Below, piece by piece: positions 29,617 through 44,300 of a stretch of DNA of 64,000 nt. The notes under the pieces are model-generated. The model was not told the origin of the DNA and did not search any database. It worked only from the letters and a program-made list of their open reading frames with translations. The DNA is taken from the NCBI GenBank assembly GCA_030159075.1, contig BROG01000071.1:1553001-1617000 (forward strand), written 5' to 3'. Origin of the DNA: Atrina japonica (taxonomy: Eukaryota > Mollusca > Bivalvia > Pterioida > Pinnidae). The position numbers were made by a program, and so were the translations under genes. Positions within the stretch are counted from its first letter, which is position 1, and every line of letters starts with the position of its first letter.

Positions 29617-30392
29617 TCACCTTTATATTATACCTGGTATGCAATCCCACTTTGGTTAATATCAAGTTTCATTAATATCTGGCATTAGTTACGTTATCAT
29701 TTGGAGACCGAAATATAGACATGTATACATCATTTTCCTGAACCGGTTCTCAATCCCTCCCAAACTGGATTACATCAGAAGCTAAGATGATATCAAGTTC
29801 CATTCAGATATGACATTCATAACTCCAGTTATTGTTTGGAAACCAGACAGACAGACGAGCAGACAGACACTATAGTTAACTACAGTTTCACTGGCAGAAA
29901 ACCATTAAATGTTCGTCGATCTTTTTGTCCAAGGAAACGACCGATATGGATAAAAGACGGTGAATCTGTAGTTAATATGATGTGCAGGGCAATGATTAAA
30001 GCAACTAAATCTACTGTAGAGTTTTGGTTTTGATACAATATTGATCTTTCTGCATACATAGAATACAACACTAATTGAGGCGAAAATACTTTTTAAAAAA
30101 TGACTATAAATATAGGGATATATTTTTGAAACGTATCTTACTCTGAGTAATTTGGTTTTTATATTTATTCTGTGGTTTATATAATCACGCGTTTTAGGCT
30201 GCTTTTTAGACGTTGACCGATAGTGCAAGGACCGACAACTCTGTGTAAGAGATTGTAATTAATACAATACTAAAAGAGAAGTAATAGACTGATGTAAACT
30301 GACAATATGTCGGATTTTCTAAAGCGGAATCTTTTCAAATCAGTAGACATAACCATGCGGATAAGAAGTCTGATGCTCTGTATTAAATATTC

Positions 30393-30530
<138 letters not shown>

Positions 30531-31039
30531 ACCATTTTCATACAATAGATTATGACAAAGATGTCATTTTTGAGGAGGTGTCATATGTGGTAGCATAATA
30601 TTGGAACCGTTTTCCATACACTAAATTCACCATATAGACAGGTATCGAAATTAATGTTTTTGGCCTCATGCTCAAATTTTAGCTTGTGGATTTGTAAATT
30701 CAGTAGCTAAAAGGAAAATCCACAAGATAAATTAAAATGAGAGTAAAATCAACTTCATTTTAGATCCTTAACAGACACCATGCTTTACTAAAGACATTTT
30801 GTACATATCAGTAAGTAAAACACTACATAAATCAAGAAGGAACAACACAAATTTATCATGTTAATAGATTTATTTACTTTTTTCATTTTTTATTTGAATT
30901 TCTAAATATAACACGTTTACAAATAAATTTGACAATAACATTTTGACTAATATTGCACATATAAAGGTAATAAAATTCACGCTGAAGTACTTGTGTAATG
31001 ACATTCCATTTTTTCGTCTAGGTATTTTATTCTTATTGT

Positions 31040-31440
31040 GAAGCAGTATGGTTTAGAATTTCATTCAATATTTTTGAAGCACATTATATAAAACTTTAAT
31101 TTTATCGTTACATCTACAATTAAAGATTATGTTTAGAAGAATAATACAAAACTTGATTATATTGGAAACATCCACCACTAATACTCTAAATATAAAATTT
31201 CCAGGTAGTAGCTCTATATACACTTGTATCTTTCTATACAGTAAGTCTTTAAATCGTATCAATATTGTTTTTGAATAATGGCATTCCCATAGATGATGTA
31301 TATGTGTTTCTTTTGTATTGTTACAAAAACTAGACAACTCGGTTTCAAGAATTTTGAACTGATACAACCTGTCATTTGTATACAAAATCTTATATATCAT
31401 TTGTATTGAAAAGCTCTGAGAAGTGTATCATACGTTAATT
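31040..31440 (-). pseudogene. LINE C-terminal zinc-knuckle relic
   Basis: A minus-strand frame reads NDRLYQFKILETELSSFCNN and then KETHIHHLWECHYSKTI, matching the zf-RVT-type CCHC region found after the reverse transcriptase domain in LINEs. Downstream residues keep the hydrophobic pattern (NFIFRVLVVDVSNIIKF). The upstream RT domain is absent, so this is a truncated remnant. Confidence 0.65.
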
Positions 31441-31679
31441 TGAAAATTTGCTTACTATTTCCGTCCATACTTTTTCATTATTCGATTTTGCAATATAGTC
31501 AGTCAAATATTGTTTCAACTTTTAATCAATTTGTTTGTGAAGTGTTTTATGCTCCTTTAGTTAACAAATATATTTACCATACTAGTAAGCGTTTACTATT
31601 CTATTTTTATTCTTTATATTTATTAATTCTAAATTCCTTAAAAGCTAAGCTAGTCATCTTCTAACAGTGGTTATTCTTA

Positions 31680-31850
31680 GACGGATTTGCTATGCATTTA
31701 GATTTATCATTTGGCCTTGTATTATACCATTTTCCCTTTATAAAATCAATTTAAAAATTGGAGCTCAACTGAGTCTAATTGGCAGAAACGATCGTCTTGA
31801 GTATTATGTTTATAATATTAGCCTTCTACTCACATGGAATGGTTGAAATT
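31680..31850 (+). repeat. Dispersed AT-rich repeat (copy 1)
   Basis: Shares atttgctatgcatttagatt, atttggccttgta and gaaacgatcgt...gagcattat with 61735-61890; parts also recur at 34680-34740 and inverted near 54440-54515. Confidence 0.65.
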
Positions 31851-31915
31851 AACTCATAATAGTATAAGGTACTTGCTATTATGTTTAGCTGGGAAGTATT
31901 GATATGTAAAGATAT

Positions 31916-32087
31916 CATAGGCGTCGGTACCGGGGGGGGGGGGGCTTAGCCCCCCACACACTTTTTTGCAAAGGTAGACATAGTTGTTGAAAATTGGGGC
32001 TTAGCCGCCAGACGTTTCTGGCGTGTGTGTGTTTTAAGTTGGTTTAGCCCCCCCCCCCACACTTTCAATTTGCTTCCAACGCCTATG
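31916..32087. mobile_element. 172-bp MITE with G/C-rich termini and 5-bp duplication
   Basis: Ends cataggcg and cgcctatg are inverted repeats. GATAT at 31911-31915 and 32088-32092 flanks it. Inside each end is a homopolymer G or C run next to gcttagccc. A second, shorter inverted copy is at 36325-36478. Confidence 0.85.
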
Positions 32088-32165
32088 GATATTTCCATTA
32101 TTATCTATAAGATCGTTGATAAAAAAAAATCCTTTTTTTGATCCATGTCTTTTTAAAATATCAAC

Positions 32166-32639
32166 TTAATCATTTAAATGATTTCGTTCAGCCAAATTGG
32201 TTGGGACATATGACCATATCATGATGTAAACTAGCCGATTTACTGTGGATGTGAATGAATAAAACAAATGTAAAAACTTTAACGAAAACAATGTTAACCA
32301 GGAAATAAAACCAGAACCAGAAAATAAGGGGAAATAATAAGATAATGATAACTCGTAAACCCATGTGCTCATTTTTTCTTGCGACAACATTGTGTACTTG
32401 CATGTTTTGAATTTAATTCGATTTTCGCGTGCATTTCCAGTTAAATTCGAACCCTGCTACAATATATCGATTTCTGAAAATATGACCTTAGGCGACGTTA
32501 TAATCAAAGTTCATAATATAGCTAAAATACACATTTTATAACGGTGACCTCTCTGACCATGACGGGATACAATCCAACCAGATTTCATTTAGAACAAGGA
32601 ACGAACTGCAGGGTAGACGACAAAGACAACAACAACAAC
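32166..32639. other. No gene recognised
   Basis: The two overlapping minus-strand frames here (about 70 codons each) are hydrophobic with no start context and no domain. Confidence 0.35.
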
Positions 32640-32917
32640 AAATGTTTATCGTCTATTGTTGTTTAACGTCCCACTCAAGAATCTTTCACTCATATGGAGA
32701 CGTCACCAAATGCCGGTGAAGGGCTTCAAATTTTGACCTATGCTTGGCACTACGATCATTGCGCAATGAGGGCCGACATCTACTGCGACATGGGACCTCG
32801 ATTTTAACTGTCTCATCCGAAGGACAGGAAACCAACCTGCCGCTGGCTGGACTCTAACTCACGACCTCACGATCAAGAGTCGAGCGTGCTACCAACTGAA
32901 CAAGGCTGGCTCAACGA
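32640..32917 (-). mobile_element. tRNA-derived SINE (inverted copy)
   Basis: The minus-strand head carries box A and B remnants (plus strand: ctgaacaaggctggctc and ggactctaactcacgacctc). The tail is tattgttgtttaacgtccca on the plus strand. An acgacaaa-like direct repeat flanks it. Confidence 0.85.
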
Positions 32918-32974
32918 CAAATGAATATGATTGCTCATACTGCGACTTTTGAAATTGACTCATTTGTCCCAACT

Positions 32975-33105
32975 TGATTTGTATTTGAATGGTGTTTTAC
33001 GCCACACTCAACAAATCTTAGTTATATGGTGGCGGTCAGTTTTAAATGATGGACCTGAGAACCTGGTTACAATGCATCTTGCCTTCCAGGACCTGGCACT
33101 ATAAA
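32975..33105 (+). repeat. Second SINE-like family fragment
   Basis: ggtgttttacgccacactcaac...ttatatggtggcggtcag resembles 37525-37650 (gttttacgccatactcaac...tatgatggcgtccag). Common mollusc dispersed repeat; head and tail not clear. Confidence 0.6.
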
Positions 33106-33447
33106 ACGTAAGGTATACTTAAGTCTAAATATTTTACTCAACTTTAGCTGATCCTGAAATCTGATTGGCTGAGCAGGCCAAGTTGGGAATATTCTCAGAC
33201 TTGAGTAAATTCTCAAGTTTTATGTTGCCGGACCCAGAAGTAAACTGACAAAATTTCTCACAAGATCACCTTTTGTTCCAACAGGACTTGAACCTGCGCT
33301 GACAAATTATCATTATTCGCTGAAAAACTGCTCTTATAAAGAAAATTATATCTCTTGTAATAAAATTTGTTAAACACGAGTGAAAACAGATCAGAAAATA
33401 ATCAAATTCGAAATTCTTGATAACCTACGCATCTACCTGTCTCCTTA

Positions 33448-33695
33448 TTACAAACTTGAAAATTGTTCGGTCTGAAAATACTTTTTACGAAATAGTATCT
33501 TCCCAAATCCAGTTCTCAAACCATATGTCCACACCTTTTTTATAAGATGCTTCTGAAATCGTACAAATATTCTGTCAATCATTTCAGTTTTGTTGCCTAT
33601 ACTCCTGTCTTGTGAAAGCCCCATAAAAAGACTGTTATGTATCCAAGTTTCCACGTACATTCTGATCTTCTCAACATGGTCTGCAATGCTGCAAT
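33448..33695 (-). CDS. Methyltransferase exon 8 (terminal)
   Basis: Acceptor aaacaaag, two bases completing a split codon, 81 residues and a TAA. Contains DHVEKIRMYVETWIHNSLF and the DRIFVRFQKHLIKK helix typical of the SABATH C-terminus. Confidence 0.85.
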
Positions 33696-34089
33696 CTTTG
33701 TTTAAAATGAAAAATATATTTTCAATTAACTATTAATTCGCAGCACTATATATAGTAATACCCATATTACATGACGGGGTGGAGTCTTGTGAACTCTTAT
33801 TTGACCTGAACGTGTTTACATTTTAGGTTATAAAGCATAACATTAAAATTTAAATGAATAGAGAAATCGTTTCTACTTGTCACAATACATGAGAGATTAT
33901 CAAGTGAGGGATAAATCGTTTTTTCTCGTTCAGTTTGTCATAACCGAAAAGTGAGTAGAATCATCCGTATCAAACGGTTACTCTGCCCCGCCATTTTAGG
34001 TGAATCGGACAAAAATAAATTATAGAATGCTTTTAAATTGTGAAGACGAAATTCACAAGTCAATTCTTATAGGACATTGCTAGTCTCTG

Positions 34090-34188
<99 letters not shown>

Positions 34189-37100
34189 CAGAATTTTACA
34201 ATCCATTTCACAGAATGGAATATTTGAAAACAGTGGAAACATGGAAACATGGAAAATCATGTATATCAGTTTAGCACGATTAACTCTTCTTCCTAAATGA
34301 AAGTCTATGAACTCGATATCTACCTGCCAGTATTTCAAATGAAAAAAAAAATTCTTGATGTGAAAAATATATTTTACCATTTACGAAATCCGTTGGAATT
34401 GGATTTACTGTAACAAGGTCAAATGTATTAGAAGAAACTACTTCTAATCCTAAACTGTTAATTTCTGGTTCATCAAACAAACGTAGGAAATCTTCTATTG
34501 GCTGGACTGTGTGTTCTGGTACATTGATGTTACGAAATTCATCCTAAAAGTTAAAAAATAAGAAGTAAAACGTTTATAAAAAATTTAAGTTCCCATAACT
34601 CTTGAAATACAACAGAATCGTGACTACAACCAAATCCAATTTTGGCAAACAGATTCTTGAGAAGAAGTAAAAAAGGATGTCTAGTTGACAGAAACGATCG
34701 TTTTGAGCATTATAACTTTGTTATTATGTTTATACTGAGGTTCTACAACTCGTGTAAGTTGACGATCATGTTTATCTCATTCAAGTTAGATAAGTTTCAA
34801 AATTTGAAAAGACACGAGGTTTACCGAGCGTTTTTTTTAAATTTGTAAAATTAACTAATGAGAGTTAGATAAACATTCGAATCTGTTTCTACCTTAACTG
34901 AAAACTTGGGTAGTATGGAACATTAGCCTACATCACGTCTAAACACCATCGGGCTCGGAATCTCAAAATCGCGTCAAACCTGTGCCTCGCTAGAATTTCT
35001 CTAGATAACATCAATATGTTGACCTGTAGGAAACACACACATGCTTCATACTTACACATTTTACTTACTATAGACACAGACGGGAAATCGGCAACTAAGC
35101 TATACGATAAACGCGACGATTTCGGCTTTCCCATCGTACATTTTCTACATTTATGTAGTAATATCCTACAGTCACCCGTATATGGAGTTTATATTTCACA
35201 AATGATCAGATTTGCCAGGGCGTGTTTAACATATGAACATTTCATAAACACATATAAACTACTCTCTGAGAAATTATTGATACAGAGATATCGAAAACCG
35301 CGTTTGATGTCAACGTTCCGCAAATTTTACGGTCGGTATGATAGTCTTGTTTGCGATTACTCTGTTTCACTGAGTGAAATGTTGAGTTGCCTTATCGTTG
35401 GCGGTTGTTGAGACATCTGTACCAATTGTGACGAGGATTCGTTCCTCACGTATTTTATTTGGATTTGACTGTGGACTTACGACGGGTGTGACCTGTCGAC
35501 AGGGGATGCTTACTCCTCTATGGCACATTATCCCACCTCTTGGTTTCCATAGTTTCGTGTTATAGTAGCAAAATATCATTAATAACATGCGACAGAAGAC
35601 GAAAGACAAAAGACGATTCTAATAAGCTTCCTTAGCATTTTGCGATGACCAGCGGTCATTTACTGTCATTTACGGTCATTAGTCATATACGGTCATTTAC
35701 AATGTTAGCCATCTGTTTACAAACGGTAGTAAAGTATTGCCATGTATTTGTCAGTAGCAATAATCCATTATCGCTATATTAGGAATTTTACATATCTTCA
35801 AAAGTTCTTGTCCGTGTAACATGCATGTAATGTAAGAAATAAATGAGGCGCGTTTATAGTTATGATTTAGTATTTAAGACTTTTCATGAACAGTATTTTG
35901 CGAGAGTTATTCCTCTGTATCATCCATATTGTAGGCAAACTTGATCAGTGTTATTCTCTAAGCTGCCATACTGGATAACACAGTATCAGTGACAATCCCA
36001 TCTAAGCTAGTTGGTGAGATTAATGAAGCCCTCCAAAAAGTTGTTCTCAACCTATATATCATCTTTCCCAAGTCAAGGTTTTCTGATCCACTTTGTTCCT
36101 CATACACCTTGACACATTACATTTCATATTTGGCAGTATATGATGGGGACATCTAGCGCCGATCTAAAACTTTACTTAATTGACCCGACATTGACCCCTG
36201 ACTTTTTGCAAACGAAAAAACTCGTGGTATTTACATCTCCATTATTTTGTGTTTATGTACTTTTCCCTATCAATGGTGATTGATAGACGCGTTGTGAATG
36301 ACTTCATTATATGGTTCCTGCAGCCAATGTCTAGGGGGGGGCTAAACCAACTTAAAACACACACACGCCAGACACGTCTGGGGGCTAAGCCCCAATTTTC
36401 AACACCTATGTCTATCTTTGCAAAAAAAGTGGGTGGGGGCTAGTGTAAAAAATGCCCCCCGGTTCCGACACCTATGCAATGTAAATTGACAAGTCACAAT
36501 ATGCAGGCAAAACTTGTGGATAAGAAAACATTGACTGTGGAGAAGATGACTATATATACACAAGAATACCTCGTTTAATTAGATGGATTTTTTAAGGAAA
36601 ATGTAAATCCTGTCATACAATAAGACCGCTGAAGGGAAATATTCTGCATATGGAATTAATACTGAGAATAGTCATAAATGGATGCCAGCTGATGATAACG
36701 TTCATTTTACGTTACCATAGTTATAATATCGTCGTCCACCATGTCCTTTAGCACGTGCGTTACTGCCCGGAGTATGCATCCCGCTTTCTTCTCGGAGTCT
36801 GTGGGTAGTACGACTAAAAAGTATCCACCTGAAAAAAACAAATATAGTAACAGCAAAAACAGTATAGGTCTGCCAGGATAAAGTGGTGCACCGGGTTATG
36901 TCAGAAACCAAAACAAAATTATTTTCGATTTAGGTGCACAGGTAAAATATCGTTCTTCGTTTATATTATTATAGCGCTATTTCGGCTTCTTAAGGAGTCA
37001 GAGATGATAAAAAAAAATTTAAAAAATATATATTTTCTATTTACGAAGGTGTCTATGACTTTGAACTTCGACCCCATGACCTTGAAACTTTTATCCATTC

Positions 37101-38298
37101 TTATCAAATACAAAATGCTAATCAGTTATAAAATTGCACCATGTTATTGAAGCGCCCGCTAGATTTCGTTTTCATTCGCAAAATTGGTATAACTTGGCTT
37201 AACAATCATGCATACAAGTTGAATGTCAATTGATGAGTGGTTCATGAGAGATGTACCAAGTTTTTGTCCTTTATTAGTCCTAGCCTTTTTCATTCGGAAA
37301 TGTATGCGGCTTATGAGATACTCCCGCAAATTTTGGTTACAATTGACGCACTGATTCTTGAAAAAAAGTCGAAAATGTGTAAAAGTTATGAAAGTTAACT
37401 ACGCTCGACGACAGAAAAAAAAGACGATCACGTCACGGAATTGCATTTTTGTTTCTCTTGTAATGAACTGTATTACAAGTACATGTAATAAGTAAACTGC
37501 ACATTTTCCAAAACTCTGTCATTTGATTTGATTTGATATGATTTTTTGTTTTACGCCATACTCAACAATCTTTCATTCATATGATGGCGTCCAGTTTTTA
37601 TTGGTAGGGGGGGACCCCGGTTACCCGGGTAAAGACCACCGACCTTCCGCAAGTAAACTATGTCATTTGAACAACAGACAACACAATGTGTTTAAGTGAA
37701 ACACGTGTATGTTTACTGAAATAATCAAGTCACTGTTAAATAAACAAAATACTCGTGAAGCAAAAGTTATAATACCATAGTTATTTTAGAACCTAAATTA
37801 ATGTCATGTTTTTATATCCGAATGAAAGCCATTGGTTACTCCAAAGTACATTTTACCGACTGTGATGCGTAGTAATACAAATGTTTACGTCACAGGTAAA
37901 AGGTTTGTTTTATTTGACAAAATAATATTTGCATATTAACCTGGTTTCATTTCAGTTCCTCTGTTGGTTAAAAATCTTTTCCAGTCATTTACAGCTTGTT
38001 TGTATATACTTTGAAGTTCTTCTTCATCGGCGTCATAAACTGATATCCCTGCCCTTATTCTTACTGGCCTGAAATTAAGAAATAGTAAATTTTCGGTAGT
38101 GCTTTTGAAGTAACCTCGATAAGTATGATGATGGCTTTGACTTTTGTCTAATAGTGGTCAAATACATGTATCTAGATAACAATTAATTTGGATATCTGGA
38201 TTACATACATGTGGAAATTCTAATTTTCTTAAAATATTTTGATATAACGACGAAAACACATTATATTCACATGCTCTATAGTATGAATGTTTATATAG

Positions 38299-38390
<92 letters not shown>

Positions 38391-41300
38391 AAACGTGGAA
38401 ATTTACGCGTGGAAGTAATTTACACTATATACGTGATGAAGAGTTTTTCAAGTAAATTAACCCCACGTACCAGCAGCCCTTTTTACAAAAAATCTTACGA
38501 TTATTCTTAAGATAAAATCTTACGAGTATCGTAAGATAAATCTTAAGTCATTTTCACAAAAGCTATTGTAAGATTTAATTTTCTTAAGTTTTTCTCTTAC
38601 GATTAAAGTAAGCACAGCAACGACGTTTCACTTTCGATTCGCATGGGCATTCAATATTTCCGGTAAGGCGTCACATGCATTTTAGTTGATGTATTTGCAC
38701 TGAATATAATCCGGAAATTGTGTATTGACATTTTAAATTCTGTTTCGTAATTTAAATGTGTATGTTGTGTAGGCTTCATGTTTGCGTTTTATATATTCGT
38801 ATTGTCATGTGTTCAGTTTTAAATTTTAAATGTATCATTGAACTTTATTAAATTTATCAATTTAAAATTGTTTACAATATAAACAGGACTTCCTTCGTGA
38901 AATACCTAATGTTAATTATTGATACAGTGCCGTGTGTTTATATGTATTTCGTTTTTTACATTTATTTCACATATCCATTTAGATACACAATTATACTAAT
39001 TGTTATAAAATACAAGCCTCAGTGAACATGTTTTAGGTTTAAAATTTTTGGATAAATTGTGAAGCAATAATTCATTTGAGACTATGGGGACACGCACCTT
39101 TGAAAAAAATAAATCTGGAAATTCGTAAGCTTCCAGACACGATCAACGGCAAGTTCGGTGTCCCATTGTTAATCTCAAAGGGATTATTTTCACAGCAAAC
39201 AGGCCTATAGGGTACCCTTCCCTGGAAATTGTGTAGTTTTACAATCCCCGTTAGGTCGTTTTGAAGTTTTTAGACACTAAATTATGACCTGTATATCCTT
39301 CAAAACTATCACATCGCATTAGCGGATATAGAAAATTTGTAAAAGTGGTGTGATGGTGACATGGGAATATTACTTTTTAAAAACTGTCCTGTACAACTTT
39401 TATATCATGTATATCTCACGAGAGCTAAACCGAGAATTTAAAGGGGGGGGCACAAGTCTTGATATTGTTGCTAAACGGAGGGAGTCGCCAAAATTCTGTG
39501 TTTCTTTAATAGAGAAATTGAAGGTGTTACACCTATTTTGCCAACTATAGGGATCACATTTCGTAATGGGATCGTGGTGTACGCTTTCAGAACAAAAATG
39601 AAATTTAAACTCCGTAGAACGCCTTTTTATACATTCAGACGCGACAATAGAGCCAATGCCTGATAGGCTAATCCGCCAATAAGTCAAATTGGTTATCTTT
39701 TTCAAAAGAAGATAACTGATTCAGCAAAAAAGTATATTAAAATCGTTGCAGAAATTCGACCTAGTAGTCTCAAGGATTTTTTATTTTTAACTAAGGTTTG
39801 AGAGCCCTACCGCCCCTCTAAATCCGCAGATGTAATTTAATTCTTTCTGGTAATGATGATGAAAGATCTAGTAAACTCGACTTCATTTGAAACACCCCTA
39901 ATTTTCAATTTGGATCGACCTGTTACATGACGTCAGAGTTCGTGACTTTAAGAACGCTAGGATTTGGTACAGATGTAAACAATAGCCTAGCAAATTTTAA
40001 TTTTCTTGACTAAATCTATCATTATAAATCTATTAAAGGATTACAAAAGGTATGCATGTTATCTTATTATGACAATGATCGATATAGGCCTAGATTTCTA
40101 TTCTAGATCTAAATCATTGCTATTTTTCTGATTCACGGATTATATGACGAGGACAGTACAGTATGGTAGCCCAGATCTTCTGTAGTTTCAACACAACGTA
40201 ATCGATCTAGTCCTAGATTTATTTACTCTGGATATGGGGAAGAATCGCATGATATTTTTCTATACAACTTCCAATTAAATCCCTTGATGTGTCCGCTAAG
40301 TTCACGATGCAGTGCCTCGGAAAATGGCAGCTAGCTAACGTCTGGTCAATATTTAGTGACTCGTAGATCTATATATATACTCAGATTCTATTGTGAAAAA
40401 TACGTTCTATGCGAATAGCTATTCTGTTAATCATATCAAACAACATATTAAATTCATCTTTTTTTCTATGGAGACACTTACGATTATATTGATAAAATCT
40501 TAAGAGTAAATATTTCTCTTAAGTGTGGGTGATAGCTCTCATCAAATGTTCATCTTAAGATTCACTGAAGATTTTTCATGAAAACCATAATAATCTTAAT
40601 TTTACTCTTAAGAGTAAAAGTTATCTGAAGATTTTTTGTGAAAAGGCTGCAGTTCCACAGCTGTGCTAAAGATTATCGTATAATATAGGACTGGCCACAG
40701 CAAGGTATGACATCGTGTATAATATCCCCACGCGTATGATTTACCATGTTTACATATAAAAAGGTCGCGTAATTAATAACAAGCGAAAATATCCACGTTT
40801 ACAGTGTACCATGAACTTGTCTAAATGTAACAGATATTTCCTTACTATCCTGTAGAGCAAGTGAGACACAATGATCCTGTCTTTTATACCCTGTACCCAA
40901 GGTACTGATTAGTAGGAGGTGAATTGTTGTCCGTTATGTTTAAAAATCTCAGATACCAAAATATAAATTTTCAGGATGTTCAGGATACATATGAACATAG
41001 GACAAACACGGATCTTAGTAAATCCAGAGATGGGACCAGATACTATGGAGGAGTAAGCATCCCCTGTTGATCGGATTGTTGTCATCATCGCATGTCCTTT
41101 TTCATTACCGGTGTCTTATTTATCGATGTGCCTTGTCGTTTCCGTTTTAGTTTTATGTACACGTTTGTTCTTATGAATAAAATTGAGGAGTAGACCATCA
41201 CGGTTACACGCGGTACCAGCAAGTTTTATAGTTGATAGCTGGTATAATGCAAGTACATTGTATATGTTTTCACTATTCGAGTCTAATCTAAACAAAATAA

Positions 41301-44300
41301 GGGAAAATTATTAGCAGTATTAGTGTTTATTTTATTTATTTTGTCTAAATAAATGTACAGTAACATAATAATAACAATATTTGATTGCAGTTGTTTTTAA
41401 TTTTCAAAAGAGTTAGCGGATCGAACATTAAACGGTAAGAGGCTGCCGAATTGTATATCACCTGTGTCCAGTTCACTCAAATGTGAGACCTTCTGTTAAA
41501 ATCTCGTAATCTGATTAGTTGTGAAAGTGAAAATTTTCAATGTCACCCGCTCATTTAACAGAGATAAAGAAGCCAGGTTGACATTCCAAAAAATACCACA
41601 TGTGCCAAAGTTATGCGTGTACGGTACGTCCCAGTGAGAGCTTTTCGTCGTGACCAAAACGCTTGTAGGCTATTTGTGTTGTGCTTTTGAGCTTGCTGGT
41701 TAATATTTGAGATGTGAAGTGCCCGTTTTTAAATTAATGTCGATTTAACACCGGATCCAGTTACATATCTAATGTAATATGTTGAAGCAAACAAATATGA
41801 CAATGGCCTCGGTCAACAATGCTTCCTCGGGTTGAAAATATGCAATATTACCCTCTCATGAATGTAATATTTATATAGTATTACCAGTCTGACAGCCACT
41901 GTAAGGCTAGAGTCGAAAATCCAAAATTGATACTGTTGCTTGGTAAACACTTCCTGTACATTGACGTCCCACTGACTAACAGATGTACATTGTCCGATTC
42001 TTTTATGGCTTTCTTTCCGATTACACCTGATAATGATAACAAAACATGTAGAAACGTTTATCTATAGGAAAAACTGTATTTATGGACGTTTTGTCTTATA
42101 TGTGTGTTCCTAAATTATTTTATGTTACATTCTAGTTTCATAGATCTTCAATTTTCACGAGTAAATAGAACCTTTTTGGGGGGTGAAAGGGTCATATTCC
42201 CTTTCAGTTTAGAATGTTACCTCGCAATGGGTCAAATTGGTAAAAATGTTTTAGGTCATTTTACAAAAGAGACAAAAATCTTTATTGTTTAATCGTTTGT
42301 TACAAAACTGACATGCTTGTTTATTCAGTTGAAGAGGTGTAATATTTGATTGAGCGATGGTTAAAGTTGGGAAAAAATCTCCTTTGAATACCGAATGTGT
42401 GCTATACGATGTACATGGTTTTCTTTACTCAAAAGTGGGGGAATAATAGATTATGCATTTGAAGTGGGGCCTTTTACCGGACCCACATATTGATAATATA
42501 ATCTCTGTTTTCCAGGAAGAAACATTGTTTCAAATCAAGTTCTGACTCCTCATACCTTTCACCGTTCCAAAAAGGGTATTGAAGTTGTTGAAACTTTGAT
42601 CTTCGAGAATGATAATGATTTCTTGTTTGTTCCCTTTAACAGTTTCGATATGTTCTGAAAATGCGAAAAGTTGAAATGATCGTCACACTTGATAATTTTG
42701 CAGTTACATGATGTAATTAAACATTTACTTTGTTTCTGGTAACTGTTTGAGACGAAGGGTATAATTGTATCATTGTATACATGACCATATCATCAATGTT
42801 CCCAGCATGTTTCATTTTATCAAGGCCGACTTATACATGTTTAAACCCCTTTTCATAATACTGTATAGGGAAATCTGTATCACATGTTCCGACGTTTTGA
42901 TTTACTATGGGTTTTACCAAATATTTGGAACAGGTTCTCACGTTTTGGTAAAATCCATGGTAAATCAAAAAGTAGAAACATCATACATATAACCTGGCGG
43001 GTGTAGTCTTGTGAACCCTTTCTTGACCTAGACGAATTGAAAGTAATAAGGCACAACATTAAAGTTTCACTGATTAGAGTAATCGTTCCTACTTGTCACC
43101 AGACATAAGTGAGTATCCAGTGAGGAATAAAACGTTTTCCCCGTGCAACTTGTCATAACCGAGATGTGTGTGTAATCATCCGTATGATAATCAAAAGGTT
43201 ACTCCGCCTCGCCATCTTATGTGAAACAGACTATACATGTCTATGTAGTTGAATTTATCTGTTCGGCACACTCGATAATTTTGCAGTTATTTGAGTAATT
43301 TAAAATATGTATTGTTTCTGGTAATTTTAGGAGTATGGTATAACTATATCGTTGTATAAAAGATTATCAATTAATGTTTCTTATCAAGATATATCTTATA
43401 CATGCTATCAGCTCATTTTATGCTAATTGAGAAATGCATTTTTTGTTAACAATATACAACGCAGATTAAAGTAGTAAATAGAAATATCTATCTGTAAACA
43501 ATAATAATAAATTCCATTCTATAAAAGTTCTAGCATGCTATAAACGATTCCAAATCCTTGAAAACAAATCCACTTGTTTACTTATGATAAATACTATTTA
43601 GACTTTCTTGACGATAAAATACGTCCAAAATACCTATCATGCAGTTCATCTGGATAATGATGTTGCCTCCATCCGCTGTGCCGAAGTCAGCAAGGGTTAT
43701 TACTGCATCATGACTTTGCTGATTTAGCATTTCATCTGAATTGTAAAATAAACAAATTTATACATGTATTTCATAATTCATTTTATATGGGACTCTGTCT
43801 GTTATCTATTTAGTCTAATATCATAATGGACTTGGAGTTTCGATTATCCACTGGTACTTCATTTTTACATTGGTACTGCTAATTCTAATTATATGCTATG
43901 TTTCGGTACTATCTGATTTTGTTTTAAAACTAAAAGCCAAATTTCTTAATTTCTAAATTGAAAATCTAAAAGTAAGATAACCATAACTTTAGTACTAAGT
44001 ATATATATATATATATACAATTGATGTCTGATTATGGTTTATATAGATCAGTTTGTAAAACCGAAAAATTATATTTGAGATGAATGTGTTGTTTTCCATT
44101 TTCTTTAATTATTTCCAACATATTAAAAATCAACATTTTCCTTTCGAAATATTGTGTCCACAAAATAATTTTTTTTACCGCCACAATCACATTTTTATGT
44201 ATTATTACATTCTTTGACTCGAAATCTATACGCCACATGGTTTTCCTATGAGAGGACCAGTTCTAAGAAGAGCGGATTTTGAATGCCATATATGGTAACT

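Noticed and set aside
29441..29688. IYIYIY-rich open frames over (TA)n arrays here and at 30270-30555, 34060-34380 and 38211-38510
   Set aside because: They are produced by the dinucleotide repeat in every frame and have no coding character outside it.
36702..36911. Minus-strand frame reading WILFSRTTHRLREESG as an independent protein
   Set aside because: It is an off-phase reading of methyltransferase exon 6; the phase fixed by the neighbouring exons gives GYFLVVLPTDSEK.
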